Source of the DNA: Furfurilactobacillus curtus
GTDB taxonomy: Bacteria; Bacillota; Bacilli; Lactobacillales; Lactobacillaceae
Assembly: GCF_045862785.1 (NCBI RefSeq)
Contig: NZ_BQXO01000002.1
Coordinates: 372,001 to 436,000 of the forward strand
Length of the DNA: 64,000 nucleotides
Direction: 5' to 3'
Shown here: positions 1 to 8,234 of the stretch, in pieces
How the letters are laid out: each line of letters opens with the position of its first letter
How positions within the stretch are numbered: position 1 is the first letter of the stretch
The notes under the pieces: model-generated
What the model saw: only the letters and a program-made list of their open reading frames with translations
What the model was told of the DNA's origin: nothing
Databases searched by the model: none
Program-made: the position numbers and the translations under genes

Positions 1-12
1 CGTTTGAAGTAA
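1..12 (+). CDS. possible 3' tail of an upstream gene (partial)
   Basis: The first twelve bases read as three codons and a TAA stop (Arg-Leu-Lys-stop), 8 nt before the asp23 ribosome binding site. In lactobacilli asp23 usually follows genes for small membrane partners (AmaP, DUF2273), so this may be the end of such a gene. Too short to identify. Confidence 0.25.
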   Translation, partial: RLK

Positions 13-32
13 TGGTGTAAGGAGGAATTTAA

Positions 33-437
33 ATGGCTGAAGCAGCAACGAAGAAGCAAATTGTGTTTGATGATGATGTCTTAGAAAAAATTGCCGGTAA
101 AACAGCCCATGAGGTTGACGGCGTCTTGTCGCTATCTGGTGGACTAATGGATAATTTATCGACCCAAATTCGTGGTGATCGTCCTGAACATGGCGTTTCA
201 GCTGATGTCAATGAAGATGATCAAACCGTTGATTTAGAGCTCGATGGTACGCTGGAATATGGTCGTGATGCGAATGATATTTTTGATAAGTTATCACGTA
301 AAATTATCGCGGCTGTTCGCTCAATGACTGGCTACAAGGTCACATCGATTAAACTTCACGTGAAAGATTTATTGACACCAGAAGAGTGGCAAGCTCAGCA
401 AAAAGATGATTCAAGTAACGATAAGAAGAAAGATTAA
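33..437 (+). CDS. Asp23/Gls24 family envelope stress response protein
   Basis: A 134-residue protein of the alkaline shock Asp23/Gls24 (DUF322) family. In Gram-positive bacteria these proteins are abundant, bind the inner face of the membrane through a membrane anchor partner and are induced by alkaline or cell-wall stress. The core (about residues 9-110) has the family pattern: an N-terminal segment that introduces a GVLSLSGG-type turn, a central acidic strand and a helix ending in VRSMTGYKV. The C-terminus is a highly charged, Lys/Asp-rich tail. The start is set by an AAGGAGG site 6-7 nt upstream. The CsbD-like gene follows after 18 nt, so the two are probably co-transcribed and end at the hairpin near 750. 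Confidence 0.9.
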   Translation: MAEAATKKQIVFDDDVLEKIAGKTAHEVDGVLSLSGGLMDNLSTQIRGDRPEHGVSADVNEDDQTVDLELDGTLEYGRDANDIFDKLSRKIIAAVRSMTGYKVTSIKLHVKDLLTPEEWQAQQKDDSSNDKKKD

Positions 438-455
438 TCAGGGAGGAAGCAAGTG

Positions 456-707
456 ATGAAGAACTTACTATTAGGCTTCAGTTTGGCAGCCAACGTGGCC
501 TTGGGATACATGTTATTTCAAGATAATGACCAGATGAAAGATTTGAAACAGAAATTTGATCATTTCAGTGATGAAGCTGGAGGCAAAGCCCAGCAAGTCA
601 AAGGGGCGATTACTGGCGATACCGGCGATAAAATTGGCGGTAACGTTAAGGAAGGTGAAGGCAAAGTTAAAGAATTTGCCGATTCCATGGGCGACAACTT
701 TGATTAA
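456..707 (+). CDS. CsbD-like stress protein with N-terminal membrane anchor
   Basis: An 83-residue protein with one hydrophobic N-terminal segment (about residues 2-20), then a short charged linker and a C-terminal glycine/lysine-rich stretch with repeated KGAITGDTGDKIGGNVKEG-like spacing, typical of CsbD-like general stress proteins. Function of the family is unknown; members are induced by sigma-B-type or alkaline stress. A GTG at 453 directly precedes the ATG at 456; the GGGAGG site at 441-446 fits either. It lies 18 nt after asp23, which suggests a two-gene stress unit in which this small protein sits in the same membrane layer. Confidence 0.75.
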   Translation: MKNLLLGFSLAANVALGYMLFQDNDQMKDLKQKFDHFSDEAGGKAQQVKGAITGDTGDKIGGNVKEGEGKVKEFADSMGDNFD

Positions 708-731
708 TTCATTAAAACGCATTGATATTAC

Positions 732-770
732 AAAAACACCACCGGCAAATTGTAAGCCGATGGTGTTTTT
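732..770. terminator. bidirectional terminator between csbD-like gene and gap
   Basis: The arms AAAAACACCACCGGC (732-746 region) and GCCGATGGTGTTTTT (756-770) pair with one G-U position. A-run on the left and T-run on the right let it serve both converging transcripts. Confidence 0.8.
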
Positions 771-836
771 GATCGTATTGGATAGACATATCGTGTAAAG
801 GATAAATATGTCAGAAAATTCAATTTAGTGCCAAGG

Positions 837-1844
837 TTAAGCTAAAGCTTCTGCCTTAAGCGTTCGAATCATGTTGCAAACAAAACCATATTCGTTATCG
901 AACCAAGTAGCTGTCTTAACGACTTGGAAGTCACCATTTTGGGTTACTTCAGTTAAAGTTGGGTCAAATACAGCACCATGTGTGTCGCCAATAATATCGG
1001 AGGAAACAATTTCATCTTCGTTCCAACCGAAAGCAGGATTATTCTGCGTGTGTGGCTTGATAGCTTCGTTAACTTGGTCAGCGGTGACTTCTTTGTCCAA
1101 GATGGAAACTAACTCACAAACAGATCCATCAACCACAGCAACCCGTTGGGCGTGGCCGCTAAGGTGACCATCTAATTCTGGAATAACTAAACCAATTGCG
1201 GTTGCGGCGCCAGTTGAATGCGGAAGCGTGTTTGCAGATGCGGTCCGGTTAGGACGGAACTTGGAGCCCTTTGGACCATCTAAAATCATTTGTGAGCTCG
1301 TGAAGGCATGGATCGCGGTAATCGTGCCGACCTTAACGCCAAACTCCTTGTTTAAGAAGTAAGCCATTGGTGCAAGTGCATTAGTTGTACATGAGCCAAC
1401 GGAGATGATTTGGTCATCGTGTTCAATTAAATCGTCATTAACGCCCATCACGATTGTCTTAATGGGACCTGCTGGTGCTGAAATAACAACTTTCTTAGCG
1501 CCGGCATCAATATGTGCTTGTGATTTGTCTTTGGATGTATAAAAGCCAGTACATTCAAGCACAATATCAACCCCATCGTTAGCAACCCACGGAATGTTAT
1601 GCGCATCACGTTCAGAGTAAACGCGAATCTTCTTGCCGTTTACGACTAATGAATCGTCAGTGGAACTCACATCAGCGTTAAGACGGCCAAAGGTGGAGTC
1701 GTACTTAAACAGATAAGCTAACATAGCTGGACTAGTTAAATCATTGATGGCAACAATATTCAAATCTGGGTCATCCAATTCTAAAATCCGTCGAAAAGAG
1801 TCACGACCGATTCGACCAAAACCATTAATACCGATATTTGCCAT
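837..1844 (-). CDS. gap: glyceraldehyde-3-phosphate dehydrogenase (type I)
   Basis: A 335-residue NAD-dependent GAPDH, which converts glyceraldehyde-3-phosphate, NAD and phosphate to 1,3-bisphosphoglycerate in cytosolic glycolysis. The Rossmann signature GINGFGRIGR is at residues 5-14, the NAD-selecting Asp is in AINDL near residue 35, the catalytic Cys152 is in SCTTN and the helper His179 in AIHAF. The C-terminal WFDNEYGF motif is present, and length is normal. The protein resembles the lactobacillus/enterococcus branch (PHSTGAA, GHAQRV). Here the gene stands alone rather than beside cggR, pgk and tpi; it is flanked by terminators on the downstream side. That may mean a second, paralogous gap copy in this genome, but the rest of the chromosome is not visible. 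RBS GGAGG lies 9 nt before the ATG. Confidence 0.95.
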   Translation of the reverse strand: MANIGINGFGRIGRDSFRRILELDDPDLNIVAINDLTSPAMLAYLFKYDSTFGRLNADVSSTDDSLVVNGKKIRVYSERDAHNIPWVANDGVDIVLECTGFYTSKDKSQAHIDAGAKKVVISAPAGPIKTIVMGVNDDLIEHDDQIISVGSCTTNALAPMAYFLNKEFGVKVGTITAIHAFTSSQMILDGPKGSKFRPNRTASANTLPHSTGAATAIGLVIPELDGHLSGHAQRVAVVDGSVCELVSILDKEVTADQVNEAIKPHTQNNPAFGWNEDEIVSSDIIGDTHGAVFDPTLTEVTQNGDFQVVKTATWFDNEYGFVCNMIRTLKAEALA

Positions 1845-1968
1845 AAGTTTTTGCCTCCTAGGATTGCGTGTGTTATTTAACTACACCAGTAGCCTAGCAG
1901 GAAATGACCGAAAAAGCCAATAAAGTGACTCGTGACTTGAGGTGCCGAAAACAACCTACGCTTTTTAA

Positions 1969-1996
1969 TTGTCGTTGTGCGCGGAAACGATATAAT
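1969..1996 (+). promoter_or_regulatory. sigma-A promoter of the small gene at 2029
   Basis: TTGTCG (1969-1974) and a perfect TATAAT (1991-1996) are separated by 16 nt. The start codon lies 33 nt downstream of the -10. Confidence 0.7.
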
Positions 1997-2028
1997 GAGG
2001 GTAGTCAAAAAGTGAGGTGGGTGCGTTT

Positions 2029-2364
2029 ATGAGTGAAACAATTCCAGAGAATATGAACGAGGTCAGATTGCGCGTCCAAACTTTAAACGAACAACGAGGC
2101 GATCAAGCGCCGATAACGGAAGCGGATGTCATGACGGCAGCGGTTCACGACACGTTACAATACTGGGTCGACTATTTACTGGATGGTCATTACGATGAAG
2201 TCACGTGGGTGGATCAAGACCTCGTGGTAACTGATGTGATGGGCAAACCAGTGGGACGAGTGAGCCCAATGAGTGCGACGTTTGCTAACGATTATCGGCA
2301 AAGTCCTGAGGGGACCATGTTCCGATTGGAAAATGAGGCAAATAAGATTATTGCCCAACGATAA
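2029..2364 (+). CDS. hypothetical protein, 111 aa
   Basis: A soluble, acidic protein that I do not recognise. The reading frame can be opened at a GTG (2017), but GAGGTGG at 2014-2020 is placed correctly for the ATG at 2029, so that start is preferred. There is no signal peptide or membrane segment. Near the N-terminus is a segment with Asn/Arg/Gln-rich helices, followed by a Trp/Asp-rich centre (VDYLLDGHYDEVTWVDQD) and a basic C-terminus. It has its own good promoter and is followed by a bidirectional terminator, so it is a single-gene unit divergent from gap. Confidence 0.65.
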   Translation: MSETIPENMNEVRLRVQTLNEQRGDQAPITEADVMTAAVHDTLQYWVDYLLDGHYDEVTWVDQDLVVTDVMGKPVGRVSPMSATFANDYRQSPEGTMFRLENEANKIIAQR

Positions 2365-2440
2365 CTTGATGAGTTCGATCCATTAATGCTTTTAAGGATC
2401 GCTTTCAACAATGGTGCAATTTAATTTTGAATGGGTGTCA

Positions 2441-2478
2441 AAAAAAGCGAGCTCCGATTTCGGAAACTCGCTCTTTTT
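2441..2478. terminator. bidirectional terminator
   Basis: The arms AGCGAG (2446-2451) and CTCGCT (2467-2472) are flanked by A6 and T5 runs, with a loop containing a second CCG/CGG pairing. It ends both the small gene at 2029 and the converging nnrE transcript. Confidence 0.75.
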
Positions 2479-2521
2479 GTACAAATTAGTGTCAGCAAAA
2501 TTTTTCTTTTTGGATAAATGA

Positions 2522-3181
2522 CTAGCCTAGTCGCTCAATTGTTTCAGGATCGTAGATGCCAATGTCTGCGATCGTGATGCGGCCGGCATACAGTTGTCCT
2601 GACTTGGTCGTTAAACCAATTTTGTTATAACTCATGGTGATGGTTTCAATTGCTTGAATGGCAACGCCCATGGGTTGACCGGTATCGGCGTCAATACCAC
2701 TTGGAATATCGATAGCTAAAATAGGCAAGTTAGTCTGGTTTAATTCTTGAACAGCCTCAGCTAACTGGCCCGCGATTGGTCGTGAGAGACCGACCCCAAA
2801 TACTGCATCAACTACTGTGGTAAAAGTTGTAAGTTGATCTGGCTTCGTTTGTGTGACATGGATGCCATAACGTTTGGCAATTTCATATTGTTGCGTGAGT
2901 TGCTCAGAGGCATGATCCAAATTACCAATTAACCAGACCGTCACTGGAATGTGGCGCAGATGTAGTAATCTAGCTACTGCGATGCCATCACCGCCATTGT
3001 TGCCACTACCAGCGACGATCAACACATTAGTTAGCTCAAAGTTGATGCTGGTCGTTAGTCGCTGTGTGACAGCTAAGGCGGCGCGCTCCATTAAGACGGG
3101 TGAGGGAATTCCTAGGTGATTAATCGTGTAGTCATCAAATGTACGCGCCTGTTGGGCACTAATTGCCTTTTTAACGGTCAT
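2522..3181 (-). CDS. nnrE: NAD(P)H-hydrate epimerase
   Basis: A 219-residue protein of the YjeF N-terminal domain family, which epimerises damaged R-NAD(P)HX to the S form for repair by the partner dehydratase. The nucleotide-binding loop GSGNNGGDG is at about residues 58-66, the VVDAVFGVG segment follows mid-protein, and the IDIPSGIDADTG motif lies further on. Only the epimerase domain is present; the dehydratase NnrD must be elsewhere. It begins 32 nt after the end of the FAD-binding gene on the same strand, so the two are likely co-transcribed. The start has only a weak GGAAAGAAG ribosome site. Confidence 0.9.
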   Translation of the reverse strand: MTVKKAISAQQARTFDDYTINHLGIPSPVLMERAALAVTQRLTTSINFELTNVLIVAGSGNNGGDGIAVARLLHLRHIPVTVWLIGNLDHASEQLTQQYEIAKRYGIHVTQTKPDQLTTFTTVVDAVFGVGLSRPIAGQLAEAVQELNQTNLPILAIDIPSGIDADTGQPMGVAIQAIETITMSYNKIGLTTKSGQLYAGRITIADIGIYDPETIERLG

Positions 3182-3213
3182 ATTAGGATCTTCTTTCCAT
3201 AAAATCAGTCAGC

Positions 3214-5079
3214 CTAGTGGTCGGCAAAGCGGTTAAACAAATCGGCGATGGTTGCATCGGCGGTGCGCAAAACGCTGTCATTGACTCCTGGACGGGGACT
3301 GGCAGTGGTGAACCAGTGTTTACCTTCAGTTGGGACTCCCCAGAAGTATAAGCCAGTGACCGCTTGGCCGTGTTGATCAAGCAATTCGTTGGTATGCATG
3401 TCAACATCGACAGCACCGGTTTCAAAGATGGTGCCATCTTCCATTGTTAGCTGTTGTGGCCGAGCTAGCTTCGCCCTAATGAGTTGTTTGATTAAGGGGT
3501 TTTGGCTGTGGCTAGCTGAAACGGCTGGTAGCCGTGCTTCTACTAGGCAGTCAGCCTGATAAGTCTGATCGGGGACGTTCTTTGACCATGTGACAAAACG
3601 TTGGCTGTTCTCGTCACCAGATACTAACATGCCCGGTCCCAGTAAGGTCACGACGCCTGCTTCCACCAAAGCTTGTAATTCCGCGATGCGACTTTCTGGC
3701 GGCCCTACTGATAGATAGGAGTTTTCGTTATCAAATTGGCCTAGAAATAGGTTACGGAAGTCTTCGGCACGGATCAATTCGTTGTCGACGACACGCCGAA
3801 CCACGTCGCGCAGGTCGCGAAACATTTCTAAAGACGAAGTCAGTGGTCCGGTCTTAGTCCCGGCTAAGGCAGCCTCTACGTCGGCTTGTAGATAGTCAGC
3901 CATGATTTTTGAATCATCACTATGAGCTAGAAATTCTGCCGGATTCAGTAACTGATTCCAATTGAGGTAGTCACTTTCAATAATCGGTGACCGGAAGACA
4001 ACGGCTGATGGTTGAGGCGCTGCAACGAATTCACGCAGAAATTCTTCAGCATCTACTTGTGGATACTTGAGCGCTAACAGACGTTTGTAATAGACGTACT
4101 CCGCCTCGTGATGGAATTGCTCGATGAAACGGGTCCCTGATAAGGAGCCGGCCTGATAGTGAGAAAACCATGGCGCTGTGAAGAAATGCGGTTGATCGAG
4201 TTCGCCATAACCTTTTTCATTACGCCCCTTAGCGCGCAATGGAAAACCACGGCGTGATCCGGCAATAATATGTGGTTCAATGCCAGAAGGTTGATAAACG
4301 AGCCGCTGATGTTCGTCTTGAGTGAAGTGGCCACCGCGGCCTTGCGTTAGCATGGTTACGGCGTCAAAGAAGCTCAATCCCAGTCCGCGTAAAATCACTG
4401 TTTGATCGGCTGCTACATGGTCGAACTGATACTCTTGTGGTTGGGTGGGGGCAATGTAGTTAAGGTTATGCTCGTCAGCAAAATTCATCAACCCAACTTG
4501 TTCTTCGGTTAAGTCATTTTCAAAGTGGCCGAGCGCCATGATAACTGCATCCGCTTGAAAACGATGGGTGCCAGTTTTGATTAAATAACGATCGGTCGCC
4601 TCAATACGACGCACTGATTGTGCTTGTTCTTTAAGGATTGTTAGCGTGATATTATCTGTGAGTCGCTGTTGCAAATACTCATAGAACCACAGTTGATAAG
4701 CGCCAAAAAAACTGCGTGATGAATAGCCATTATGGATTAATGCCGCCGCTTCATTAAGCAATTCTGCGCGATTGGGTAGGTCGTGATGAAATAAGAAACC
4801 TGGCGCCTGTTGATGGGCCCATTCAAATAAGTTGGGCCCTTTGGCAATCGGACCGTCCATTTTAACGGTCTCGTCAGTAAACAACGTAATGAAATCAGGA
4901 TTCGTATTCATCACCAGTTCATGGGGTTGACCAACTTGCCAAACGCGGCCACCGACCCCGAACGGATCTACTAAGGTGATATTTAACTGATGATAGGTGT
5001 TTGTTTGGCGTTGCCATTCAATCAAACGCTCGGCGCTGATTAAGCCGCGGGGGCCTGCGCCAATAAGAACGATGTCCAT
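3214..5079 (-). CDS. FAD/NAD(P)-binding protein (NAD_binding_9 family)
   Basis: A 621-residue flavoprotein-like protein. The N-terminus has a dinucleotide-binding motif GAGPRG at residues 7-12, then a DPFGVGGRVW segment and a long region of the FAD/NAD(P)-binding family represented in many lactobacilli. A second nucleotide-binding-like strand (AVIMALGHFEND) is near residue 180. The substrate is not known for this family; no membrane segment or signal peptide is visible. The RBS GGGAGG sits 8 nt before the ATG. It is the first gene of a two-gene unit with nnrE, which could link it to redox-cofactor upkeep, but that is inference. Confidence 0.75.
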   Translation of the reverse strand: MDIVLIGAGPRGLISAERLIEWQRQTNTYHQLNITLVDPFGVGGRVWQVGQPHELVMNTNPDFITLFTDETVKMDGPIAKGPNLFEWAHQQAPGFLFHHDLPNRAELLNEAAALIHNGYSSRSFFGAYQLWFYEYLQQRLTDNITLTILKEQAQSVRRIEATDRYLIKTGTHRFQADAVIMALGHFENDLTEEQVGLMNFADEHNLNYIAPTQPQEYQFDHVAADQTVILRGLGLSFFDAVTMLTQGRGGHFTQDEHQRLVYQPSGIEPHIIAGSRRGFPLRAKGRNEKGYGELDQPHFFTAPWFSHYQAGSLSGTRFIEQFHHEAEYVYYKRLLALKYPQVDAEEFLREFVAAPQPSAVVFRSPIIESDYLNWNQLLNPAEFLAHSDDSKIMADYLQADVEAALAGTKTGPLTSSLEMFRDLRDVVRRVVDNELIRAEDFRNLFLGQFDNENSYLSVGPPESRIAELQALVEAGVVTLLGPGMLVSGDENSQRFVTWSKNVPDQTYQADCLVEARLPAVSASHSQNPLIKQLIRAKLARPQQLTMEDGTIFETGAVDVDMHTNELLDQHGQAVTGLYFWGVPTEGKHWFTTASPRPGVNDSVLRTADATIADLFNRFADH

Positions 5080-5185
5080 GTGTCTTCCTCCCGTGATTAA
5101 AGTATGTCAGTAACTTTAGTATATTTCTTTGCGTGTTAATCCGCATCAGTTTGTGATTTGAATTTGTTGGCCGCAAATAAAGGCC

Positions 5186-5223
5186 AAAAAAACACCCATA
5201 CCGATAGTGAAGTGGCATGGGTG
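5186..5223 (-). terminator. terminator of the nucleoside hydrolase gene
   Basis: CACCCAT (5193-5199) pairs with ATGGGTG (5217-5223). On the minus strand the stem is followed by seven U residues (A-run 5186-5192). Confidence 0.8.
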
Positions 5224-5245
5224 CAATCGTATCTCGTAGAGTTTG

Positions 5246-6166
5246 TTATTCGTGAGCGCTGATTTCTTTTAGTTCATCAATAAACCATTGGTTAAAGGCA
5301 GCCGCATCAACGTCAACACAGACGCTAGCGTTAGTTTTACCATCATGGTAAGCGGCCCGAACGTCGGCAACCGTTTCGCCATTTGCGGGCCCTTCAGTAA
5401 TGACATCAATCCAGTAATCTTTGGTCGTGTAAGCTTCTGGATGTAAGAGGTAGAAAATAGTGTTGGCATCGTGGACGGCAGTTCCAGCGTCGCTGTGATC
5501 AAAATCATGGCTGATGATTTCATGCAGCATGTGGCCGGCACGGCCCATTTTGTCGATGGTTTGTAGGGTTTCATCAGTGATTAAGGCTTTCATGGTCACG
5601 TCCAAGCCGACCATTACAATTGGAACGCCAGATTGATACATAATTTGAGCAGCGTGTGGATCAGTGAAAACGTTGAATTCAGCGGCGCTAGTCATGTTGC
5701 CGTGACCTAATGATCCACCCATAGCAATGATCCGTTCGATACGATCTTTGACTTCTGGATATTCGGTAAATAGTAAAGCGATATTGGTGTAAGAACCGGT
5801 TGGAACCAAAATGATCTTTTCATCGCTAGCCATAATCGCATCGTGTAATGCTTCAACGGCAGATTTTTCTAGCGCTTGGTCAGTTGGTTCTGGGAAATCA
5901 TAGCCAGCCATCCCTGAGGCGCCGTGAATCCGAGCAGCATCTTCGAATTCCTTAATTAATGGCGCTTTAGCACCGCCCGCCACGGGAACGTGCTTGCCAT
6001 AAAAGTTATCGATTGTCAGGGCATTTTTAGTGGTCTTATCCACAGTGACGTTGCCGGCTACAGCCGTGATTAGTTGCAGATCAATGTTGGCATCATTCAA
6101 TGCCATCGTTAAGGCCGCTGCATCGTCAATTCCGGGATCGGTGTCCATAATTACTTTATAAGTCAT
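5246..6166 (-). CDS. inosine-uridine preferring nucleoside hydrolase family protein
   Basis: A 306-residue ribonucleoside hydrolase, which splits the N-glycosidic bond of nucleosides into base plus ribose for salvage. The calcium-binding signature DTDPGIDDA is at residues 8-16, and the second Asp/Asn-rich site AAEFNVFTDPHAA lies mid-protein, both hallmarks of the IunH/RihA-C family. Length matches the family. The substrate preference (purine or pyrimidine) cannot be read from sequence. RBS CTGGAGGAA precedes the ATG. A cre-like site overlaps the -35 of its promoter, so the gene is probably repressed while preferred sugars are available. Confidence 0.9.
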   Translation of the reverse strand: MTYKVIMDTDPGIDDAAALTMALNDANIDLQLITAVAGNVTVDKTTKNALTIDNFYGKHVPVAGGAKAPLIKEFEDAARIHGASGMAGYDFPEPTDQALEKSAVEALHDAIMASDEKIILVPTGSYTNIALLFTEYPEVKDRIERIIAMGGSLGHGNMTSAAEFNVFTDPHAAQIMYQSGVPIVMVGLDVTMKALITDETLQTIDKMGRAGHMLHEIISHDFDHSDAGTAVHDANTIFYLLHPEAYTTKDYWIDVITEGPANGETVADVRAAYHDGKTNASVCVDVDAAAFNQWFIDELKEISAHE

Positions 6167-6231
6167 GTTGATTCCTCCAGTATATTCTTCCGTGGCGTAA
6201 CGCTCACAGTCGCTACCGACGGTTCACTATC

Positions 6232-6269
6232 ATCATACTAAAAATGACAATGAAAAGAAAACGCTTTCG
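6232..6269 (-). promoter_or_regulatory. promoter with overlapping cre-like (CcpA) site for the nucleoside hydrolase
   Basis: On the minus strand the -10 is TATGAT (6232-6237), with a weak -35 TTTCTT (6255-6260) at 17 nt. The 14-mer AGAAAACGCTTTCG (6256-6269) matches the CcpA consensus core TGAAAACGCTTTCA at 12 of 14 positions and overlaps the -35, the position expected for catabolite repression. Confidence 0.55.
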
Positions 6270-6386
6270 AATATTCTAGTGGTTTTCTTATCTACGGTCG
6301 TGTTTTAGTAGGCACCTCGAAATAAAAAGCGTGCATGCCATCTAGTGCTAGCCTAAACCACAACCCTTAGAGTGATGACTCGTATT

Positions 6387-6482
6387 CTGGTGTAAACGCG
6401 CTCACCAGACCTGAGTCCTGTGCACAACCAACAATCACAACCGGGCCAAATGCGCCCAATTGTGATTGTCCGTTGTTGCTCG
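6387..6482 (-). repeat. degenerate copy of intergenic repeat family 1
   Basis: The stretch beginning GCGCTCACCAGACCTGAGTC and running into a GGGCCAAATGCGCCCAA block resembles, in order, the reverse complement of the better copies at 20001 and 25411. Similarity is patchy, so this call is tentative. Confidence 0.35.
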
Positions 6483-6580
6483 GCCTCAAACCGGTTTGGC
6501 TCACGCTCTGGCTCTTTCGTCGAAGCCATGAAAACGTTATACTAAATGACAAGTATAACGAATACAGGGGGGCGTTAACG

Positions 6581-7357
6581 ATCGAACGACTATTAGACAT
6601 TAAACATGGATATAACTTTCGTGATCTAGGCGGGTACCAAACAACTGATGGTCACACAACTAAGTGGCAACGGACTGTGCGTTCAGCTGCCTTGAATCAA
6701 CTGAATCGTGCAGATTTAGCCACACTGTCGGCGTACGGTGTGCATACCATTCTTGATTTCCGCACAAATCAAGAACTGTTGCGGGCACCAGATCGGGTTC
6801 CTGGTGGTGCCAAAGATTATCACAATCCAATTTTAGCCATTGATGATACACGAAGTTCTGCCACCCGCGAAGAACTTCGCGAGGACTTATCAGAACCTGG
6901 CTATGGGCACCGACAAATGATTCAAACCTATCATGAAATGATTGCCGATGATTTTTCGCAACAAGCTTATCGTAATTTCTTTGATTATTTAATTGCCAAT
7001 CAAAAAGGGACACTATTGTTTCATTGCACAGCGGGGAAGGATCGGACGGGACTTGGTGCGATCATGTTCTTGGCGGCTTTAGGTGTTCCACAAACGACCG
7101 TTTTACAGGACTACTTGTTAACCAATGAAGTTTCTAAAGCTGTACTTGATGCAAATATGGATCGTTTGGATGGGGAAGGCGCATCGGCGGCAGTGAAAGA
7201 CAATATTCGTGCTTTGTGGACGGTGCATGAAGATTATTTCACCGCGGCGATGGATGAAGTCAAGACACAGGCTGGCGATTTGCCACATTATTTGTCTGAC
7301 AATTTGCAGTTATCTGATGAAAAGATAGCTGAATTGCGTCGATTATACCTGGCGTGA
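6581..7357 (+). CDS. tyrosine-protein phosphatase (Y_phosphatase3 family), non-canonical start
   Basis: A protein of about 258 residues with the HCTAGKDRTG active-site loop: catalytic Cys149 and Arg155 in the C(X)5R pattern when counted from 6581. Its N-terminus, HGYNFRDLGGY, is the family hallmark. These enzymes dephosphorylate phosphotyrosine or phosphoinositide-like substrates. The start is odd. The only ATG/GTG/TTG in frame is a TTG at 6473, which lies upstream of a TATACT element (6538-6543) and has no ribosome site. A strong AGGGGGG site (6566-6572) is followed 8 nt later by ATC (6581), giving an N-terminus ERLLDIKHGYNFRD as in relatives. I therefore choose ATC; the long form would add 36 unlikely residues. 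Confidence 0.85.
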   Translation: MERLLDIKHGYNFRDLGGYQTTDGHTTKWQRTVRSAALNQLNRADLATLSAYGVHTILDFRTNQELLRAPDRVPGGAKDYHNPILAIDDTRSSATREELREDLSEPGYGHRQMIQTYHEMIADDFSQQAYRNFFDYLIANQKGTLLFHCTAGKDRTGLGAIMFLAALGVPQTTVLQDYLLTNEVSKAVLDANMDRLDGEGASAAVKDNIRALWTVHEDYFTAAMDEVKTQAGDLPHYLSDNLQLSDEKIAELRRLYLA

Positions 7358-7406
7358 ATTGAAGTATAGTACGGATCAATAACAAAGTGGTAAAAAGGTC
7401 CCAATT

Positions 7407-7446
7407 AAAAATCACCCATTCTCTGAATTGGAGACGGGTGATTTTT
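7407..7446. terminator. bidirectional terminator
   Basis: AAAAATCACCC (7407-7417) pairs with GGGTGATTTTT (7436-7446); a second short pairing lies in the loop. Shared by the phosphatase and the converging NAD(P)-binding gene. Confidence 0.85.
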
Positions 7447-7520
7447 GCTTTTTGATCCAGTATTTGCCGATTGGCTACTATATTTCCATTGATTTGCGAA
7501 CTAAGATTATCAATCAACGG

Positions 7521-8150
7521 TTACACAGAAACAACGGAAATATGTTCATTACGGTGCTGGTGATTTTGAATTTCGTCGACAAAGGCAATAGCATAATCTG
7601 CATAACTAATTTCACTGCGCCCATCAGCGTTGAAGCTTAGGAAATCAGCCCCTAATTGATATTTGCCTGTCTTGGGCGCGTTGAAGACGAAATTTTCTGC
7701 TGGAGAAATGTAAGTCCAATCGACGCCATCACTGGCCTGTAACCGTTTGAGTGCTTCACCCATATTGGTCGAAGTGTCCTTAAAAGCTTCCGGAAAGCCG
7801 GGCTCGTCAAAGAGCCGGTTGGTACGATGTTGGTTCGTGAATAGACTACCAGCACCACCGATAACCATTAACCGAATGCCAGTTTGTTTAGTAATATCAA
7901 TTAAATGTTGTGTCACCAAGGGATAACGGTATCCCTCACCTCGTGGAGCACCGTAGGCACTGACGAGGACGTCAAGGTCTTCGATGTCATCTGTTATCAA
8001 TGACATTACGTCCTTTTCTAAATAAGGGACAGGGGTACTTAAGCGATGATGATCGCGAACGATGGCCTCGACGTCAATGCCGCGGCTTTGCGCTTCAGCC
8101 ATGATTAAAGCCCCAGCTTTACCAGTCGCGCCAATTACACCAATTTTCAT
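7521..8150 (-). CDS. NAD(P)H-binding protein (atypical SDR, NAD_binding_10)
   Basis: A 209-residue single Rossmann-domain protein. It opens with IGVIGATGKAG (residues 3-13), the dinucleotide-binding loop of atypical short-chain dehydrogenases such as YwnB/YhfK-like proteins. VSAYGAP and VIGGAGSLF segments follow at the expected spacing, and YISPAENF lies in the C-terminal half. It lacks the classical YxxxK catalytic pair of true SDR oxidoreductases, so it may be a sensor or flavin/quinone reductase-like enzyme. RBS AAGGAG precedes the ATG. It is a single-gene unit divergent from the GyrI-like gene. Confidence 0.8.
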   Translation of the reverse strand: MKIGVIGATGKAGALIMAEAQSRGIDVEAIVRDHHRLSTPVPYLEKDVMSLITDDIEDLDVLVSAYGAPRGEGYRYPLVTQHLIDITKQTGIRLMVIGGAGSLFTNQHRTNRLFDEPGFPEAFKDTSTNMGEALKRLQASDGVDWTYISPAENFVFNAPKTGKYQLGADFLSFNADGRSEISYADYAIAFVDEIQNHQHRNEHISVVSV

Positions 8151-8234
8151 ATTTGTTTGGCTCCTTATGACAGATTTAAGTTCAATCTCAGTATAATGAA
8201 CCTAGTCTTAAAAAGATAATGAGAGGTTTTTAAA

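Noticed and set aside
5018..5218. 66-codon minus-strand ORF overlapping the start of the FAD-binding gene
   Set aside because: Starts inside the terminator of the neighbouring gene and shares the sequence of the real gene in another frame.
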